From the NCBI GenBank assembly GCA_949317995.1, contig OX439041.1:15655501-15719500 (forward strand): a stretch of 64,000 nucleotides of DNA, written 5' to 3'. This stretch comes from Acholoe squamosa. Its lineage: Eukaryota; Annelida; Polychaeta; Phyllodocida; Polynoidae. Shown piece by piece: positions 1 through 12,037 of this stretch; the first letter of the stretch is position 1, and each line of letters opens with the position of its first letter. Made by a program: the position numbers and the translations under genes. Below the pieces are notes generated by a model. The model searched no databases. It worked only from the letters and a program-made list of their open reading frames with translations, and was not told the DNA's origin.

Positions 1-1069
1 CAGAAACTTGATAAATATAGCTTTACCCAAAGGGAAATTCTGTGTCCCTATGGACAGTAAGTAACACAAATCAAACACACAGCAGTGACGATTTCTTCTC
101 CCTTAAGCTATGGGGATTTTTATCACTGTTTCAGCCTGAAGGCCCTGCTGATTTACTGACAAACCTGACAAAGTAAACAAAATGAACTGTTGGCTGTCTG
201 TCACTGATGGGTGGCATATGGACAGCATCACTAAGGGTCCCTGGCTCTCTAGTTCTATTCAATCTTGAAGTTTGTTATCTTTGTTCACAATTAAGCCCTA
301 ATCTTTTAGATTCAGCTATCACTACAATTCAGCTGTCGACTGGCCTCAATGGACCACTGGTTGGCCACCGCCATCACTGTGTATGACAGCATGACCTCGT
401 GACCTAATTGGACTCAGAATGAGGCTAGCCATCATCAGCAGCCTGTATCTCTGCCCTGATCGCCATCACAGCCTTCAGGCTCGAATTCCCCATAGTGTTA
501 ATGTCAATAAATCGTCAGTGCTGCGTGCTTGAGGCCAGAGGCATTAGAAGCAAATCTTCATTTGAGTGGGCCCAGCGAGGGCACCATTGTGACAACCCTG
601 AATTTTCGGATCAGGCATGATGACATCTATATACACAATGAATATAGAGTTTATATAGAAAAGTATTTTGGGGGGAATTCCGGATCTGATGTTAGTCTCA
701 GGCCTATGTTTTCCCTATCCCAATACCATATTGATCTCATTTGAAATGCAAAGTTTTAACTAATTTTCCAATTTACCACGGAAATTTTTCGGGGGGCCCA
801 AACATACTCAGGCTGCCCCTCCTATATGCCCCCCCCCTTTCCTACGCCCCTGTTGAGGTGCTTGATGTCTGTCCACGGGGCTATTCTCTTCTTACCTCAA
901 ACAATTTTCGTGTGAGTCTACTTCATGGCCGGGATTCACACAAAATGCACACTGTGCAAGCTAGACATTATACATTAGGGCAACATGGTGTAGTGGGGAA
1001 AGGTCAAGACTGAACAAACATCCCCCTAATAATTATGATGTAACACATTAGGACTGTCTGGCAAATCCT
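1..1069. other. Non-coding AT-rich DNA, nothing recognised
   Basis: Two short open frames (529-744 and 741-1013, plus) have no recognisable domain and look like chance openings. I see no repeat ends, RNA gene or splice structure that I can defend. Confidence 0.5.
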
Positions 1070-2800
1070 CTATATGATATGTAAGACATGTAGAGAGATA
1101 TTCTGTTACAGCACAATATACCATCAGAAATCACAGTGCAGTATAACTGTACCTGGTATTCTACTGAAACGGATTTGTTCCCGATCTTGAATTGGAAGCA
1201 AATCATTCCTGATGCATTTTTGACCACATCTAATCAAAGTTAAAAAAAAAAATTAATTTCAATGGAATTTAGGAGAATGCGTTGGGAATCCATCATAAGA
1301 AAAACTATGACATGTCATCCATTATTTCTCTCAAATTCAATTAAAACCAGACTAAGATCAGGCCAATTTTTGTTGAATGGCTTCCTTGAAATAAGCCCTT
1401 AAAGAACTGTATACTGGGTACATTGCAGTCCTGCCAAGTGGAATTCTAAAGAATGTATAAATATCTATACACAACTTCATTTGGTATTCCAAACTTACAA
1501 GATATAAGTAGTTATTTTCATATTTAATAATAGTCGTTCTCCTTTATATGTTCAAGACACTAGATATACCAAGGATAGTTCTAGACGGTCACCCCAAGAC
1601 AGTGTTTAAGAACAAACAAATTCTTAGGTAAAAAGAAAAACATTTATTTAATCGAAAAAAGAAATGTAACTGACAAACATTTTTATTTGGTTAAAAAGAA
1701 ATGGTTGAAAAATCAAACTGTTCTTTTGGTTGAAAGTTTGTTCAAAACATTTTTCAAACAAAATAAAACTGTTTTTTTTTTTTTTTTTACAAATGTTTCC
1801 ACCCAAAAAAAAAAACATTTTCAAATTTTGAAAATATGTTTTTTTGCCAAGTGAGACTCCTTTCCATACATCTGCAACCGAGCCTCTGTGATTTCTGCAA
1901 GTTTCAAAGAATAAAGACAATAACGTCTTGGTTTTATAAAGTCAAAAGGGATGACTGGAAATTCAGTAGTCTTAGTCTGAAAGTCTACTTTGTCTATCCC
2001 CTATCCTCATTAAGTTTTTGTTGGTAACATTTATAGAAAATAAATGATCATCGGCTATGCAAGCCCATCAGTCTGACCACTTTGCTATCAACTTCAAAAC
2101 CTGCTATCAAAGTGCAATGTGGTATTTAAAATAGGGTAGAATTGGTTCTAAATGAGTGCATGAGTGCAGTATTGTATCCCATTATGACAGAATTTTCAAT
2201 CAGTGAAAGAATGACACGTAAAATTTCTTCCTTCAGTAGGGTTTCAGTGGATCGTGTGCAATCAGATTCAATATTCAGTTAGATAGGCATACCTCAGATA
2301 TTGAGTAAATGAACCTCGTCAATAAAACCCCAGCCAGCAGGGCATTTAAAAATGCTATCTATAGATCTATGGTTTGATATGCCCTCCTGGTCAGATAAGC
2401 CACAAATGTCTCTGTGATCCCTTGACCAGTGACATTGCCTTTGCTTACTAACAGGTAATATGGAAAAAAGATGCTTTATTCACATGCTATTTCATCTGAC
2501 AAAACAGACCAAATGTTCTATACATTTCAAACAATCTGCTGATTAAAAGAAAAAAGAACTAAGCATTGTATATGTTTCCAAAGCTCACTGTGGAGCATTT
2601 GATATGCTCCATCAAGTCACTTCAAGCAGACTTTCCCATAACATCTATTGCATTAATTTGCATCAACAGGGGGTCATTACCTTATTGACAGGGGATGGTC
2701 ATAAACACGGGCATTGCGCCCATTCATGTAGTTACATAATGGATAACTTTTTACACTGCACCTTCAATTGTCCTGCTCTGAAAGTCTCCTGAAATGCACC
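1070..2800 (+). repeat. Diverged duplicate unit, copy A
   Basis: Blocks of this stretch recur in the same order at 4325-6460. Examples are the block after ATATTCTGTTACAGCACAAT (about 1098 and 4350), the CATACATCTGC..CCGAGCC block (about 1866 and 4946), GCAAGCCCATCAGTCTGA (2059 and 5781) and GGGCATTGCGCCCATTCATG (2709 and 6380). By eye the copies differ at roughly a fifth of positions and by indels. No coding frame is shared, so this is an old non-coding duplication or two copies of an unrecognised repeat. Copy A has T and A homopolymers around 1770-1815. Confidence 0.65.
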
Positions 2801-3959
2801 TGACAATCAGCCAAATATAAACTGCCTGTACCACCATCATCATCCATTCATTGTCTTTTTTATGGCAATTATGGATGGAAAATGACATTTGTGGCACAGA
2901 GTCTTAAATCCTAATTAACAAACTAGTTAACTTCCCCACAACCTATAGACTGTCTGATGTTTCAAATAGGATTAGACCTGCTTTAGATTTTCCTATACAC
3001 ATTCTTATGCAGTTAAAAGAAGAATTTCACATTCAATCAGTAAAGGAATAAAATATAAAATTTCTCTTACTTTCATCTTAGTTGAGTTTGTCAAATCCAA
3101 TTGGAGTTGATCCTCAACTGATGCCTGTCAACGAGTTATATCATAAGTAACAAACCAATGCATCTGCTGCTTAATCAGGCAACAGACATTTCAGTTTGGT
3201 TGACATGTAGGGCTACAGCTGCCTGCAAGACAGTGATAACTTTCAGAGGGCTTAATGAGTTGTGACAGTGAAAAGACGAGGAATGTTATAACTTCTTCAG
3301 ATCCTGCAAATGCAAAGTCCAGTGCTAAGTCTATGAGAGTGCCTTTTGGTCAACTTGAAGCAGTGCAGTCATAGCATCTTCAGAATCAACTCCTTGAACC
3401 AATTGAACCTATAATTGAATCATCTTTGATATTGTAATGTATTGTTTTATTGTTTTTCAATTTTCTTACTTTGGGTAATTATTAAGTATTGGTCATAGGG
3501 GTCAGATGAATTCTAAGGTGCTAGTTCAGGCATTTTTTTATTTTATATCTGTTCTTCTTTATTTTCAAAAGGCTACATGTTTTGCACCAAGAGGTCTCAT
3601 TAAGGTATTAATCAATATTTTATCATGAAATGTTTTTTGTAGATTATTGTAAATATTGCATATTTTCTCTCTTTCAGTATAAACCTAAAGTTCTGTCTAT
3701 TTGTAAAGGTATAAGAAAGAAAATACAAATAATTGTGGTAAACACTACAGCATACACATTCTTTATTGGGTGCTGTGATACAAGTTATGAAGAAGCAAAC
3801 AGCCTTGCAATATGAGCAGGGCTTAGATACATACACAAAGGTCAACGAAAAGTAGCCTTGAATGGAGGTGCATGAGCAGTGTTGCGCTTGCATCACACTC
3901 GGCCCTTTTTGAAAATTTCTTCTTTAATGTGGCTCATCATGTTAATTAATTAATGTTAA
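2801..3959. other. Non-coding spacer
   Basis: AT-rich sequence without a convincing gene. A short TTAATTAATTAA duplication sits at about 3942-3967, immediately left of the tyrosine-recombinase fragment. Open frames on both strands at 3612-3896 overlap each other and show no domain. Confidence 0.45.
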
Positions 3960-4151
3960 TTAATTAAGGCTGGCCAAATTCTTGTGCCCGGTGAGTTGTG
4001 CTACTAGTACGGGTGGTACATTTGCAAATATCAATTTTTGACAAGTTGTTTTCCTCAATGAGTGATTGCTATGTTTACCTACGGTATTGGCATGTGTACA
4101 CATTTTATCTGCCTTAAGGTATTCACTCCCATCGGGGTATGAAGGTAGCAC
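3960..4151 (-). pseudogene. Tyrosine recombinase C-terminal fragment (Crypton/DIRS type)
   Basis: The 63-residue minus-strand frame contains NHSLRKTTCQKLIF followed by VPPVLVAQLTGHKNLASLN. This fits the catalytic R...GH-x-N blocks of Crypton/DIRS tyrosine recombinases and of host proteins derived from them, in which HSxRKT holds the second catalytic Arg and GHKN the His. The frame stops just where the nucleophilic Tyr would be expected, and the upstream catalytic domain is missing. It is an isolated remnant and cannot recombine DNA. The family call rests on two motifs in a short peptide, so a domesticated-gene exon cannot be excluded. Confidence 0.55.
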
Positions 4152-4324
4152 ACCTCATCGGTCATTTCTGTACCCTGCTTACATGTTAGATAAAATGGTG
4201 AGTCTACATGCATTGTGTTTTGGGGTCTTTTGCTAGCAAATAACCTATAGAAAGCTACGTTACACCACTGTGGGTGTGGCGATCAGTCCTTTAATGCTAT
4301 GTCTATGGGAAGATGTTATTCACA

Positions 4325-6460
4325 TAAAATAATATGTAAGATATGTGGAGAGATATTCTGTTACAGCACAATACTGTCCAGGGATCACAGTGCAGTATTA
4401 CTGTCGCTGGTATTCTACTGAAGCCAATTTATTCCCGATTTTGAATTTGAAGCAAATCTTTGGAATGCATTACCACCAACATCCGGTCAAAGTGAAATAA
4501 TTTAGTGTCACTGTAATTATAGGCAAATGCATTGGGAATCCATAATAAGAAAAATTATGACATTTTCATTCATTATTCTTCTGAATTTATTTAAAATCAG
4601 GCCTGTATTGGGCCGATTTTTGTCAAATGACTTCTTTGGAATACCTGATTACAGATCTGTATACATTCATGTAGGCCTATCGTATCATCTCACTCCTATT
4701 TTCTTTCTACTTATCTGTCTCTGTTCCACTTTACTTCCGTCTTTTTTCTGTGCCTACTTATTCTACTCTTTCAGTCATTTTTTATCAACAAGTCCTCTAC
4801 TCTTTCCCTCATGTAGATCATGCCCAAAAGGGTTTTACTAGGGATCCTATGAAGTTTCTACTTTCCTGGACACTCAAAAGAATCTCACACTCCATTGCAG
4901 TTCTGCGAACCCAGCCAAGAGAGTGTTGAAAAGCAACTGCTTATCATACATCTGCGACCGAGCCTGTGTGGTTTCTGCAAATTTCAAACAATAATGACAA
5001 TAACAATGAAGTCAAAAGGGATAGCTTAATATTCAATTGTCCTGCTCTGAAAGTCTATTTTGTCTTGAAATATCCCCTATTTCCATCTAACAACCCCAAT
5101 CATTGAATTTTTGTCGGTAACATTTGTGGACAGGTGAGGGGAAAGGGTCCTCCGAGGTAAAATGTGAAATTTAAAAGTGATGTTATCAGCTTTAAAATGA
5201 GGTATAACACTTGCAGAAGACCCTTCTAGTCTTAGGAATATAGCTTCATGAAAATAGAGAAATATAACTGTATTAAAACAGCCAATAAACAATATCATTC
5301 ATTGTTTTAATTAAATTGGGCATCTAATTAGCATAATAATTTAAATAATCAATTAAAAATGACCATTCCTTCCCATATCTCTGGGCATATCTCTGGATCT
5401 AGAAATGGTATCTTTAAACTTTTTCAGTATATAATTCTCCATGAATCATTATATAAGTTGACATAATTTGTTTTTCTTTTTGGAATAGAATTATGGTTGC
5501 CATGGCAACACATTTCTCTGAGAACCCTTATTTACGCCTTGTTTTGGATTCAAAATGTTCCATTTGCATTCTTAATATACAGGAAGTGCTAGGAAATAGA
5601 ATGTTTTTGAGAAAATCATCTTTTTCTGTGCAAAAAAGTACATAAAAGCAACTTTAAGTCTATTATTCACGTATCTAGCCTTTGTAGCCCCCTAGTGGCC
5701 AAATCCAGTACTAAAAATCCTGCAGGGATGGCCCTTTCCCCTCATCTGCCCACATTTATAGAAAATGTCACCTGCTATGCAAGCCCATCAGTCTGAAGAC
5801 TCATTCATAATTTGCTATCCAAGTGCAATGTGGATTTTAAAATAGGGTGGAATTGCACCATCATTGTGTCCCATCATGACAGCATATTCAATCAGTGGAA
5901 GAATGACACCTAGAATTTCTTTCTTCAGGGTGGTTTCAGTGTGGTCTCTGTAACTCCTTTATCAGTGACATTAGCCTTTGGTTATTAAGATATTAATTTC
6001 ATCTTAACTGTCATTGTTATTGTCTCTGGACCTGCCAGATAGTGGAAACTCGACCCATTTCCAAAGCAACAACAAATACTTTATTTGACAAAAGAGGCTC
6101 GATATTTTAATTAATCATATGACTTTTTTGGGGTAGTGGTTCAGAGGAGCAACATGTTCCCCAACTTTTATTTATCATATATACAAATTGCTGAATTTCT
6201 ACTTATTAAAAGAGGAACTTAGCACTATAAATATGTTTTTCAAGCTCACTATATAGCAATAATTAATTATGTTCCATTGATTTTTCTTACCAACTTACTT
6301 CAAGCAGACTTTTGCATTATTGCATTACTTGGCATCTGCGCAGGGTCATTATCTTATTGATGAGAGGCGGTCATTGACATGGGCATTGCGCCCATTCATG
6401 TAGTTACCTAATGGATATTTGTAACACTGCAACTTTAAATACCCTGCTCTGTGTCTGACC
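4325..6460 (+). repeat. Diverged duplicate unit, copy B
   Basis: Second copy of the unit at 1070-2800, same order and orientation, made longer by the MITE at 5126-5753. The shared blocks resume on the far side of the MITE (GCAAGCCCATCAGTCTGA at 5781), which dates the MITE insertion after the duplication. No coding frame is shared with copy A. Confidence 0.65.
5126..5753. mobile_element. Non-autonomous DNA transposon (MITE), 628 bp
   Basis: It starts GTGGACAGGTGAGGGGAAAG and ends with the near-perfect inverse, CTTTCCCCTCATCTGCCCAC, giving terminal inverted repeats of about 24 bp. ATTT flanks it on both sides (5122-5125 and 5754-5757). Copy A of the surrounding duplication has a single ATTT at 2029-2032 with no insert, a paralogous empty site. 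There is no transposase frame inside. A related end occurs at about 39173. The four-base duplication suggests a superfamily making 4 bp target duplications, but I cannot name it. Confidence 0.75.
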
Positions 6461-7070
6461 TTGGTATATCATCATGCCCTTGACACTCAATACATTAGGA
6501 CATAGATACCAGTGGTATTGGCACTTAAGTAATGTTCTGTATGTAGATGTTTAGGATAAAGGCGAGCTATATCATGAACTAGAAGACCTTATTTCTGGCT
6601 TTCTATTGAGATTACGAAGGAGAACGAAGAGCAAATAGATATATGTGACCCATATGAAGAAAATATGCATCCGGGGGGATTTTTGGCCACCAGGGGACAG
6701 TGTATGAGTAAAACACTGAAAAATATACTTTAGATCAAATTTTGATTGGGAATCTAGTGATGTGATTCAAATATTTCAATATCCATTGAACACGTTCCAT
6801 TTACAGAATGCAAAAGAAACATTCATTGCCATGGAAACATAGAAAACTGGCATTTATGCCAATTTCTAGTTGCAATAGAAACCTCTCCATTATTCCTAAT
6901 GGGAATTTATGTCACTAATGTGTCTGATATTTACATAAGAAACTCAGAAGCAAAAACACACATAAAGAATTCCCCCTAAAATTAATTTTATGATAAAAAC
7001 ATCACATTTCTTTGGTCATCTTTCCATAAAACTGTCTTTTTTGCATTATCAATATATGTAAGCTAAGATA
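6461..7070. other. Non-coding spacer
   Basis: AT-rich sequence with no gene, repeat end or RNA gene that I can support. It abuts the left LTR of the nested gypsy element. Confidence 0.4.
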
Positions 7071-7396
7071 TTTAATGGTTCTGCTCTCTACTCGAATGAC
7101 AAACGAGTCGACAAGAAGAGGATTCGGTTGTATGCGAACAGGTTTTATTTGTTCCGTATGACACAAGCACCGCTACCCGGGGGTAGCTAGGGTAGTTCTC
7201 AACGGGTACCGGATACTCTGACAAGCTTCTAGAGATCCCTACACGGAGGTGGTCAAGCCTACTCTGACGCGGCGGATGTGCCCTATCCCCCTTTTACAAG
7301 TAGGGACAGTGGCGCCACACCGTGCCTCTCTCACACCTCCCGGATAGATGCTGCCACCTATCTGACAAGTGGAGGGCGAAGCCCCTGGCTGACTCA
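7071..7396 (-). repeat. LTR, left copy (3' LTR of the minus-strand gypsy)
   Basis: Aligns end to end with 35836-36162. On the plus strand the right copy runs TGTAATGG...GGCTGACTCA, so it has TG..CA ends; here the outer TG is TT. In element orientation an AATAAA polyadenylation signal lies at 7144-7149; the right copy has a G in that position. The polypurine tract expected just inside this LTR is poor (GGCGCGGTGGG). Confidence 0.8.
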
Positions 7397-8455
7397 CCCA
7401 CCGCGCCAAAGGACCATAACATTATAACTTTACATATGTACATATACCCCTACACTACCCCCCTAGATAAAACTACGGGGATAAATAAACTATTTAGAAC
7501 CAACAATGGGGTTTTGTTATAGTTATATCTATCAATAATAATAGAGGCTTAACATTATGGTTGTATGTATATTAAACAATAATATATCTAACCAGAAGAA
7601 GTGATATAAATATGTATTATACAACATCATGCAGAATATCACAGGAAAATTATTGACATGCATCCGGAATGGAAGATATATTATATCATATTATGTAATT
7701 GTCATACACCCTTGGTTTTTTTGGGGTTTTTTTTACAAACATACTACAAATATATTAACAAAAAATGACCCAGTCATTATAGCACATGAACATATAGTTA
7801 AGGAAGAATAGCTGAACACATTCTGGTTGGTCCATGAGGCGGGTTTGTGATCATGCACAAACAGTCCGAATAAAATATATTTTTATATATTACGGTTCTA
7901 ATACTAGAACACTTTTCAGTCCTGAGATGTGGAACTTATACTGGTAATCCTTGTGGTTTAACATGTGTGATATAATATATAGTATGTGAGATGATAGGGC
8001 AGCTACCCTGATCCTCTGCGGCTTGCTAGAGTCTTGTATGTTTTAATAATGTGATGTTTTAGGACAACATGACAACACTATCCATGGTTGTGCCGTATGT
8101 TTCCTCTCAAATATAGAGAATAGTCCAGTTTAAACTTCAGGAGTATAATAATTTAGGATAACATGACGACACTATCCACGGTTGTGCCGTATGTTTCCTC
8201 ACAAATATAGAGTATAGTCTGGTTAAACTTCAGGATCTGGACCTGGATCTGCAGCCGGATAGTCCTGGTTAACATCAGGGTGTAGACATCATGTGGAGAA
8301 CATCACACCCGGATGGGTTGGTAATCCAATCGGGCCTCGCTGGAGTCATCTCTCAAATCATCCGGTATTCAATCCGGATGGACAAATACTACTATATGGC
8401 CTATGGGATTAAATGCCCATAGGCTAACCGGGTCCCGATTTAAGGTGAAATGCGG
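7397..8455 (-). other. 3' non-coding part of the gypsy element
   Basis: No coding frame recognised between the third ORF region and the LTR. A tandem duplication of about 92 bp lies at 8061-8235: both units carry the block ending in TTGTGCCGTATGTTTCCTC and then an AAACTTCAGGA end, differing at a few positions. Confidence 0.5.
8061..8235. repeat. 92 bp tandem duplication
   Basis: Two adjacent units beginning TTAGGACAACATGACAACAC and TTAGGATAACATGACGACAC. They differ by scattered substitutions, so this is not a sequencing-era artefact. Confidence 0.75.
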
Positions 8456-9369
8456 TTACTTTTTACCGTACTTGTCCTTAAGTAACTGCAGAGCATGCTC
8501 CTTAGTGCCATCCCACTCATCGAGATCGACACCAAAAAACGTCATGAACTTGCTGTGAAGTTGGACGTTTTTCATCTCTTCCACATCCAATTTCTTTTTG
8601 AGGACATGGACGGCACAATCCAATTTTTTCTGTGCTTTCTCAGGGAGGTCTTCCTGACACTTCACATCATCCTTGACCTGTTTCTCTACACATTCCTTTT
8701 CAGCCTCAAGCAGCTCTCTGAAGCACATCAGAGTGTAATTAATTAATCATTCCCTGATGGAATGTTATGGCCCTTCCCATGCCTGATAAATCGTGCTCTG
8801 GACCTTAGCTTTCCCTGGGTTGATAATGTCGAACCAAGTCTCCGCCCTACCACAACGAACGACTATTTTGTCCTTTGGTGCCTTAGGCAGTTCCTTCTCG
8901 ACTTTAGCGGGTGCTGGTGGAGCGGTTGGGTTAGTCCTTTCAGTGCTAACCACAGCTTTCGCGATGGGAGCAGACCGGGATTCGTCTAGTCCCATGTGGC
9001 CATACGGTACACCATCCGGAGTGGCGGGTAGGTGCACCTGCATTCCTAACTTTAGGTAATGCTGAATTTGTTTGTCACTGGTTAAGGGCTGAATGGTGCC
9101 CCCAGCGGTGGGACTGCCTGCTGCCGCAGACGGCTTCCAGCGTAACTTACCTTTGTTACTGGGTGTCAGCACTTGACTCTCCGGACCATGTCCCCCAAAA
9201 CCAGGGAACTGGCTGGGGTCAAGCTTACCAGGTGTGGCTTCAGCAGTGGCCTTGTATGAACTCGGCCTGCCGGAAGCCCCCTCAACACCTGTGCTGGGTG
9301 TTTGAAGGTCACTTTTTCGGCATCATGATGGATGAGGGTGATCTAGATCGATCCACTCAGCCACAGCTG

Positions 9370-10029
9370 CTATCCGGATATCTCGGAGATTCCTCCCGCT
9401 GGGAGGACCTGCTTCCTCCCGGAGTTACAACACTCGTTCCACTCCTTGTCATGGAGGTCTAGTTTGCACCGTCCTTTGGTGAGAACAAACCTCGCCACGA
9501 GTTTCTTACCGTGCATGGTGCCGGTGGTGCCAAATGATTGATCACTCCACTTCACGTTCACCCAACGCTCGTTGTCCAATTTTTGGAACTCTACCATGAG
9601 TTCTTTATGCAGGGCCATGACTTGGTCACAGGCTTTGTTAGGTCCATCAGCGTGCGCCAATTTTCCATGGCGACATAAGTTACCCCGGCGTTTAAAGTTG
9701 ACAAGCTCAGTGCATTTAGCACTCTTCTTAACCTCATCCGGGTTGCAAGAGTACTCGGGGTGGTGGTGCATATGTTCCTCCACCAGGTGGCGTTGGAAAT
9801 GTATCTGAGTGTCCCAGACATGTTCCTGCTCCATGTCACTCTTGTCCATGATGATGGAGAAGGGGCATGTCTTCCTAGTCTTGGAATACCTTTTATCCAA
9901 GGCCCACCGTACCTGTACCTGACTGTAGTATGTGTCGGCACAATTGTGTCGGCACAATTGTTTAGCAAGAGCTAAATACTTTGGTACATCTTGTTTGGGA
10001 TCGGATCGCTGTCGGTCAGACGCATCCAA
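9370..10029 (-). pseudogene. Cys/His-rich segment of the third ORF region
   Basis: A 219-residue frame with Cys and His spaced like a metal-binding region: residues ~27-31 (CRHNC), then EEHMHHHPEYSC, SAKCTEL and NLCRHGKLAHADG followed by a further Cys. The spacing does not match a CCHC knuckle, C2H2 finger or the HHCC integrase finger exactly, so the fold is unknown. Its C-terminus shifts frame into the segment at 9172-8765, which begins Lys/Pro/Ala-rich. Confidence 0.45.
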
Positions 10030-10614
10030 TCCTCGTCGTCAGAGTTACCGTCCTTGTTGTACCATTTAGGGCATGCATATTTTACCGTACCCTTCTTGGT
10101 GACACCAGTGACGCAGTCCTTCATGCAGGTGGGGATGCGGTCCTTAAACCCACCCTTCACATTGGCCCATCGGTCTGCATCGGATAGAGTTGGCGGGACT
10201 ATATTGTCATCCGACTCATCCGAGACATTCGACTTGGAAATAGATTCCTCTACTTCCATAGTTTCCACGGCTTCGGCTGCCCTGCCATGCTGCTCTATTA
10301 ACACAGAATCCAGAAGGTTTTTAAGCTTCCGGAGTTCCGCCTTCCATTGACGTTCCGACTAGGTTTTAGTCCAGCCCCCGTCATCAGTTTGGCAGGTGTT
10401 CCCAACTCTGTAACCTTGAGCTTAGAAGCCGGTTTTCCCGCACGAGGGCTCCTGTTTGCCTGTAACGACAATCTTCTTTATCGGAGGAGCTACTGCTGCT
10501 TTGTCATCTAGATGTTTCCTCATGTCTTGCTTTTGCAGCTGCCCTCTCATCCTCGATTTGCTTCCAGATGAGGCGGCGAACAAGCTCGGGTTGGGTCCAT
10601 GTTAACAGACTGGT

Positions 10615-11202
10615 CTACTGAGCATGTTCGATTTCGGATTCCTGGATGGTATAACCAGTAGACCAGGAATCAAAGTCAGCTGCCACTTGCCGGTACTCCG
10701 AAAGGTTCACTAGGGATCTTCTGTGAGCATCCGGATTTGGATAACGGTGGCTTTCAAACCGTATGAAAAGCCCAACCCAGTCCACCTGCGTGAGGCCTTC
10801 TATACCCCATGTACTACGATCTGGTCGTTGCATGAGGTCTAGTTCTAGCGTCATGGCAGCGTCATATACTGCCTTCCAGAATTCATGGTGGACCATGAGC
10901 CCCCTCTGAAACCATCCGTAATCCGTCAGCCATTCCTGAGGGATATCCGAGTATATGTGGTTTGGTATAACCTCCAAAATACTCCGTCGGACCTCCTGGT
11001 AGATCTGAATGTGGCGCCTATCCACGTCCGTCCTCATTAGGTTCGGGTGAACGAAGAGGTATCGGCCATCAAATGATGGATAATGGTCCTCGCTCAGTCT
11101 GTGGCACCCAAGGGTTCGAAATCCGTCGTTCGGGTTTCTAGTGCTGTCGTCAGTACCAATGGCGGTAAGTGGGTCACCGGTGCTGTCACCGGATTCCCCC
11201 AT
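10615..11202 (-). pseudogene. Middle segment of the third ORF region
   Basis: A 195-residue frame overlapping the N-terminal segment (11094-11471) out of frame by about 109 bases, as expected for one frameshift. It contains an aromatic-rich stretch (IPQEWLTDYGWFQRGLMVHH at residues ~89-108) and a helical-looking region with many Arg, Asp and Glu. No family recognised. Confidence 0.4.
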
Positions 11203-11640
11203 CGTCTCGGGAGACGAATCCGGTACAGGAGGGCAATCCCCCCTGCACTGTCGTCTCTTGGAGAAGATGGCAACGGTGAAATCGGTACACTATCCTTCTC
11301 CAAGTTGAAGTTCTCGAGGTCATTGTCGAACTCCATCAACTCTTCTTCCCGCTGGGTGACTGGGGATAAAGGCTGTGCACCCTGCTGCAATTCGGCATCT
11401 GAAAGGATGCTTTTGGGAGTCAAGTGACCCGGCTTGCCGGACTGCTTGGACTCCATGGTTTTCTCAGCCATTAAAGCCAAGAAGACAAGTTCTGGAGAGT
11501 AAGTGTGTGTCTCTCAACCAAACACTTACCTACACGGTGTTCATCCTCACCAAAACGCTGCTGGGACTCTCTTTGTCCAAGATGAAAAAAAAAGCCTGAG
11601 AGAAGAGAAAAACGCACCAGCTCTCTCTCCCACTATTTCC

Positions 11641-11795
11641 AAGATGGCCGAATTCTCGTTGTTGACGTCACTATCCCACGGCTAGGCAGGGTCACGAGAG
11701 GTCATACGCGAATAGCCAGTGTGACGTCACACAAGCACGTGCGATACATATAAACAAATAACAAACCGGACAGTTCTGCCATTATCGCTCATTGG
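11641..11795 (-). promoter_or_regulatory. Promoter-like cluster upstream of the third ORF region
   Basis: Reading in gene direction there is CCAAT (11795-11791), CACGTG (11741-11736), TGACGTCA (11729-11722), a second TGACGTCA (11670-11663) and CGGCCATCTT (11650-11641, matching the YY1 core). The candidate start codon is at 11471. These are exact consensus matches for NF-Y, E-box, CREB/ATF and YY1 sites of animal promoters, in an order and distance compatible with an internal promoter. That they drive transcription is inference. Confidence 0.45.
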
Positions 11796-12037
11796 CGGGA
11801 GACTCTCAAGGGATTCACATGAAGTTTATGGGTAGTACTCACTTACCCACCGAGTCATTCGTCCAAAACCAACTGGTACATCTCCTGGGGCTCACAATAG
11901 CAACCTGTTGCGGATTGTTAAATGAAGTATAACATAAAATGGATTATGGGACAATACACTCGTTGTGTAACTGGTTAGGTTACTGCAGCCCTGGCAGTCG
12001 TGGACTGCGACCGAGCACTACACCATTCCCAGCTCCC

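Larger units (their letters stand above)
8456..11471 (-). pseudogene. Third ORF region downstream of integrase, unknown function
   Basis: Six minus-strand frames lie head to tail (11471-11094, 11202-10615, 10304-9972, 10029-9370, 9172-8765, 8728-8456), overlapping or nearly touching in alternating frames. This is the pattern of one roughly 1000-codon gene broken by frameshifts. The likely start is the Met of MAEKTMESKQSG at 11471. The N-terminal part is acidic with a Pro/Ser stretch (VPISPLPSSP), the middle has a Trp/Tyr-rich block, and the last third is Cys/His-rich then Lys-rich. I recognise no RT, integrase, protease, chromodomain or env feature. It lies between integrase and the 3' LTR on the coding strand of the element, where some gypsy lineages carry env or accessory genes. 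It could also be a captured host gene. Confidence 0.5.

Noticed and set aside
1648..1920. Phe/Lys-rich ORF
   Set aside because: Its composition comes from A and T homopolymers and it has no domain.
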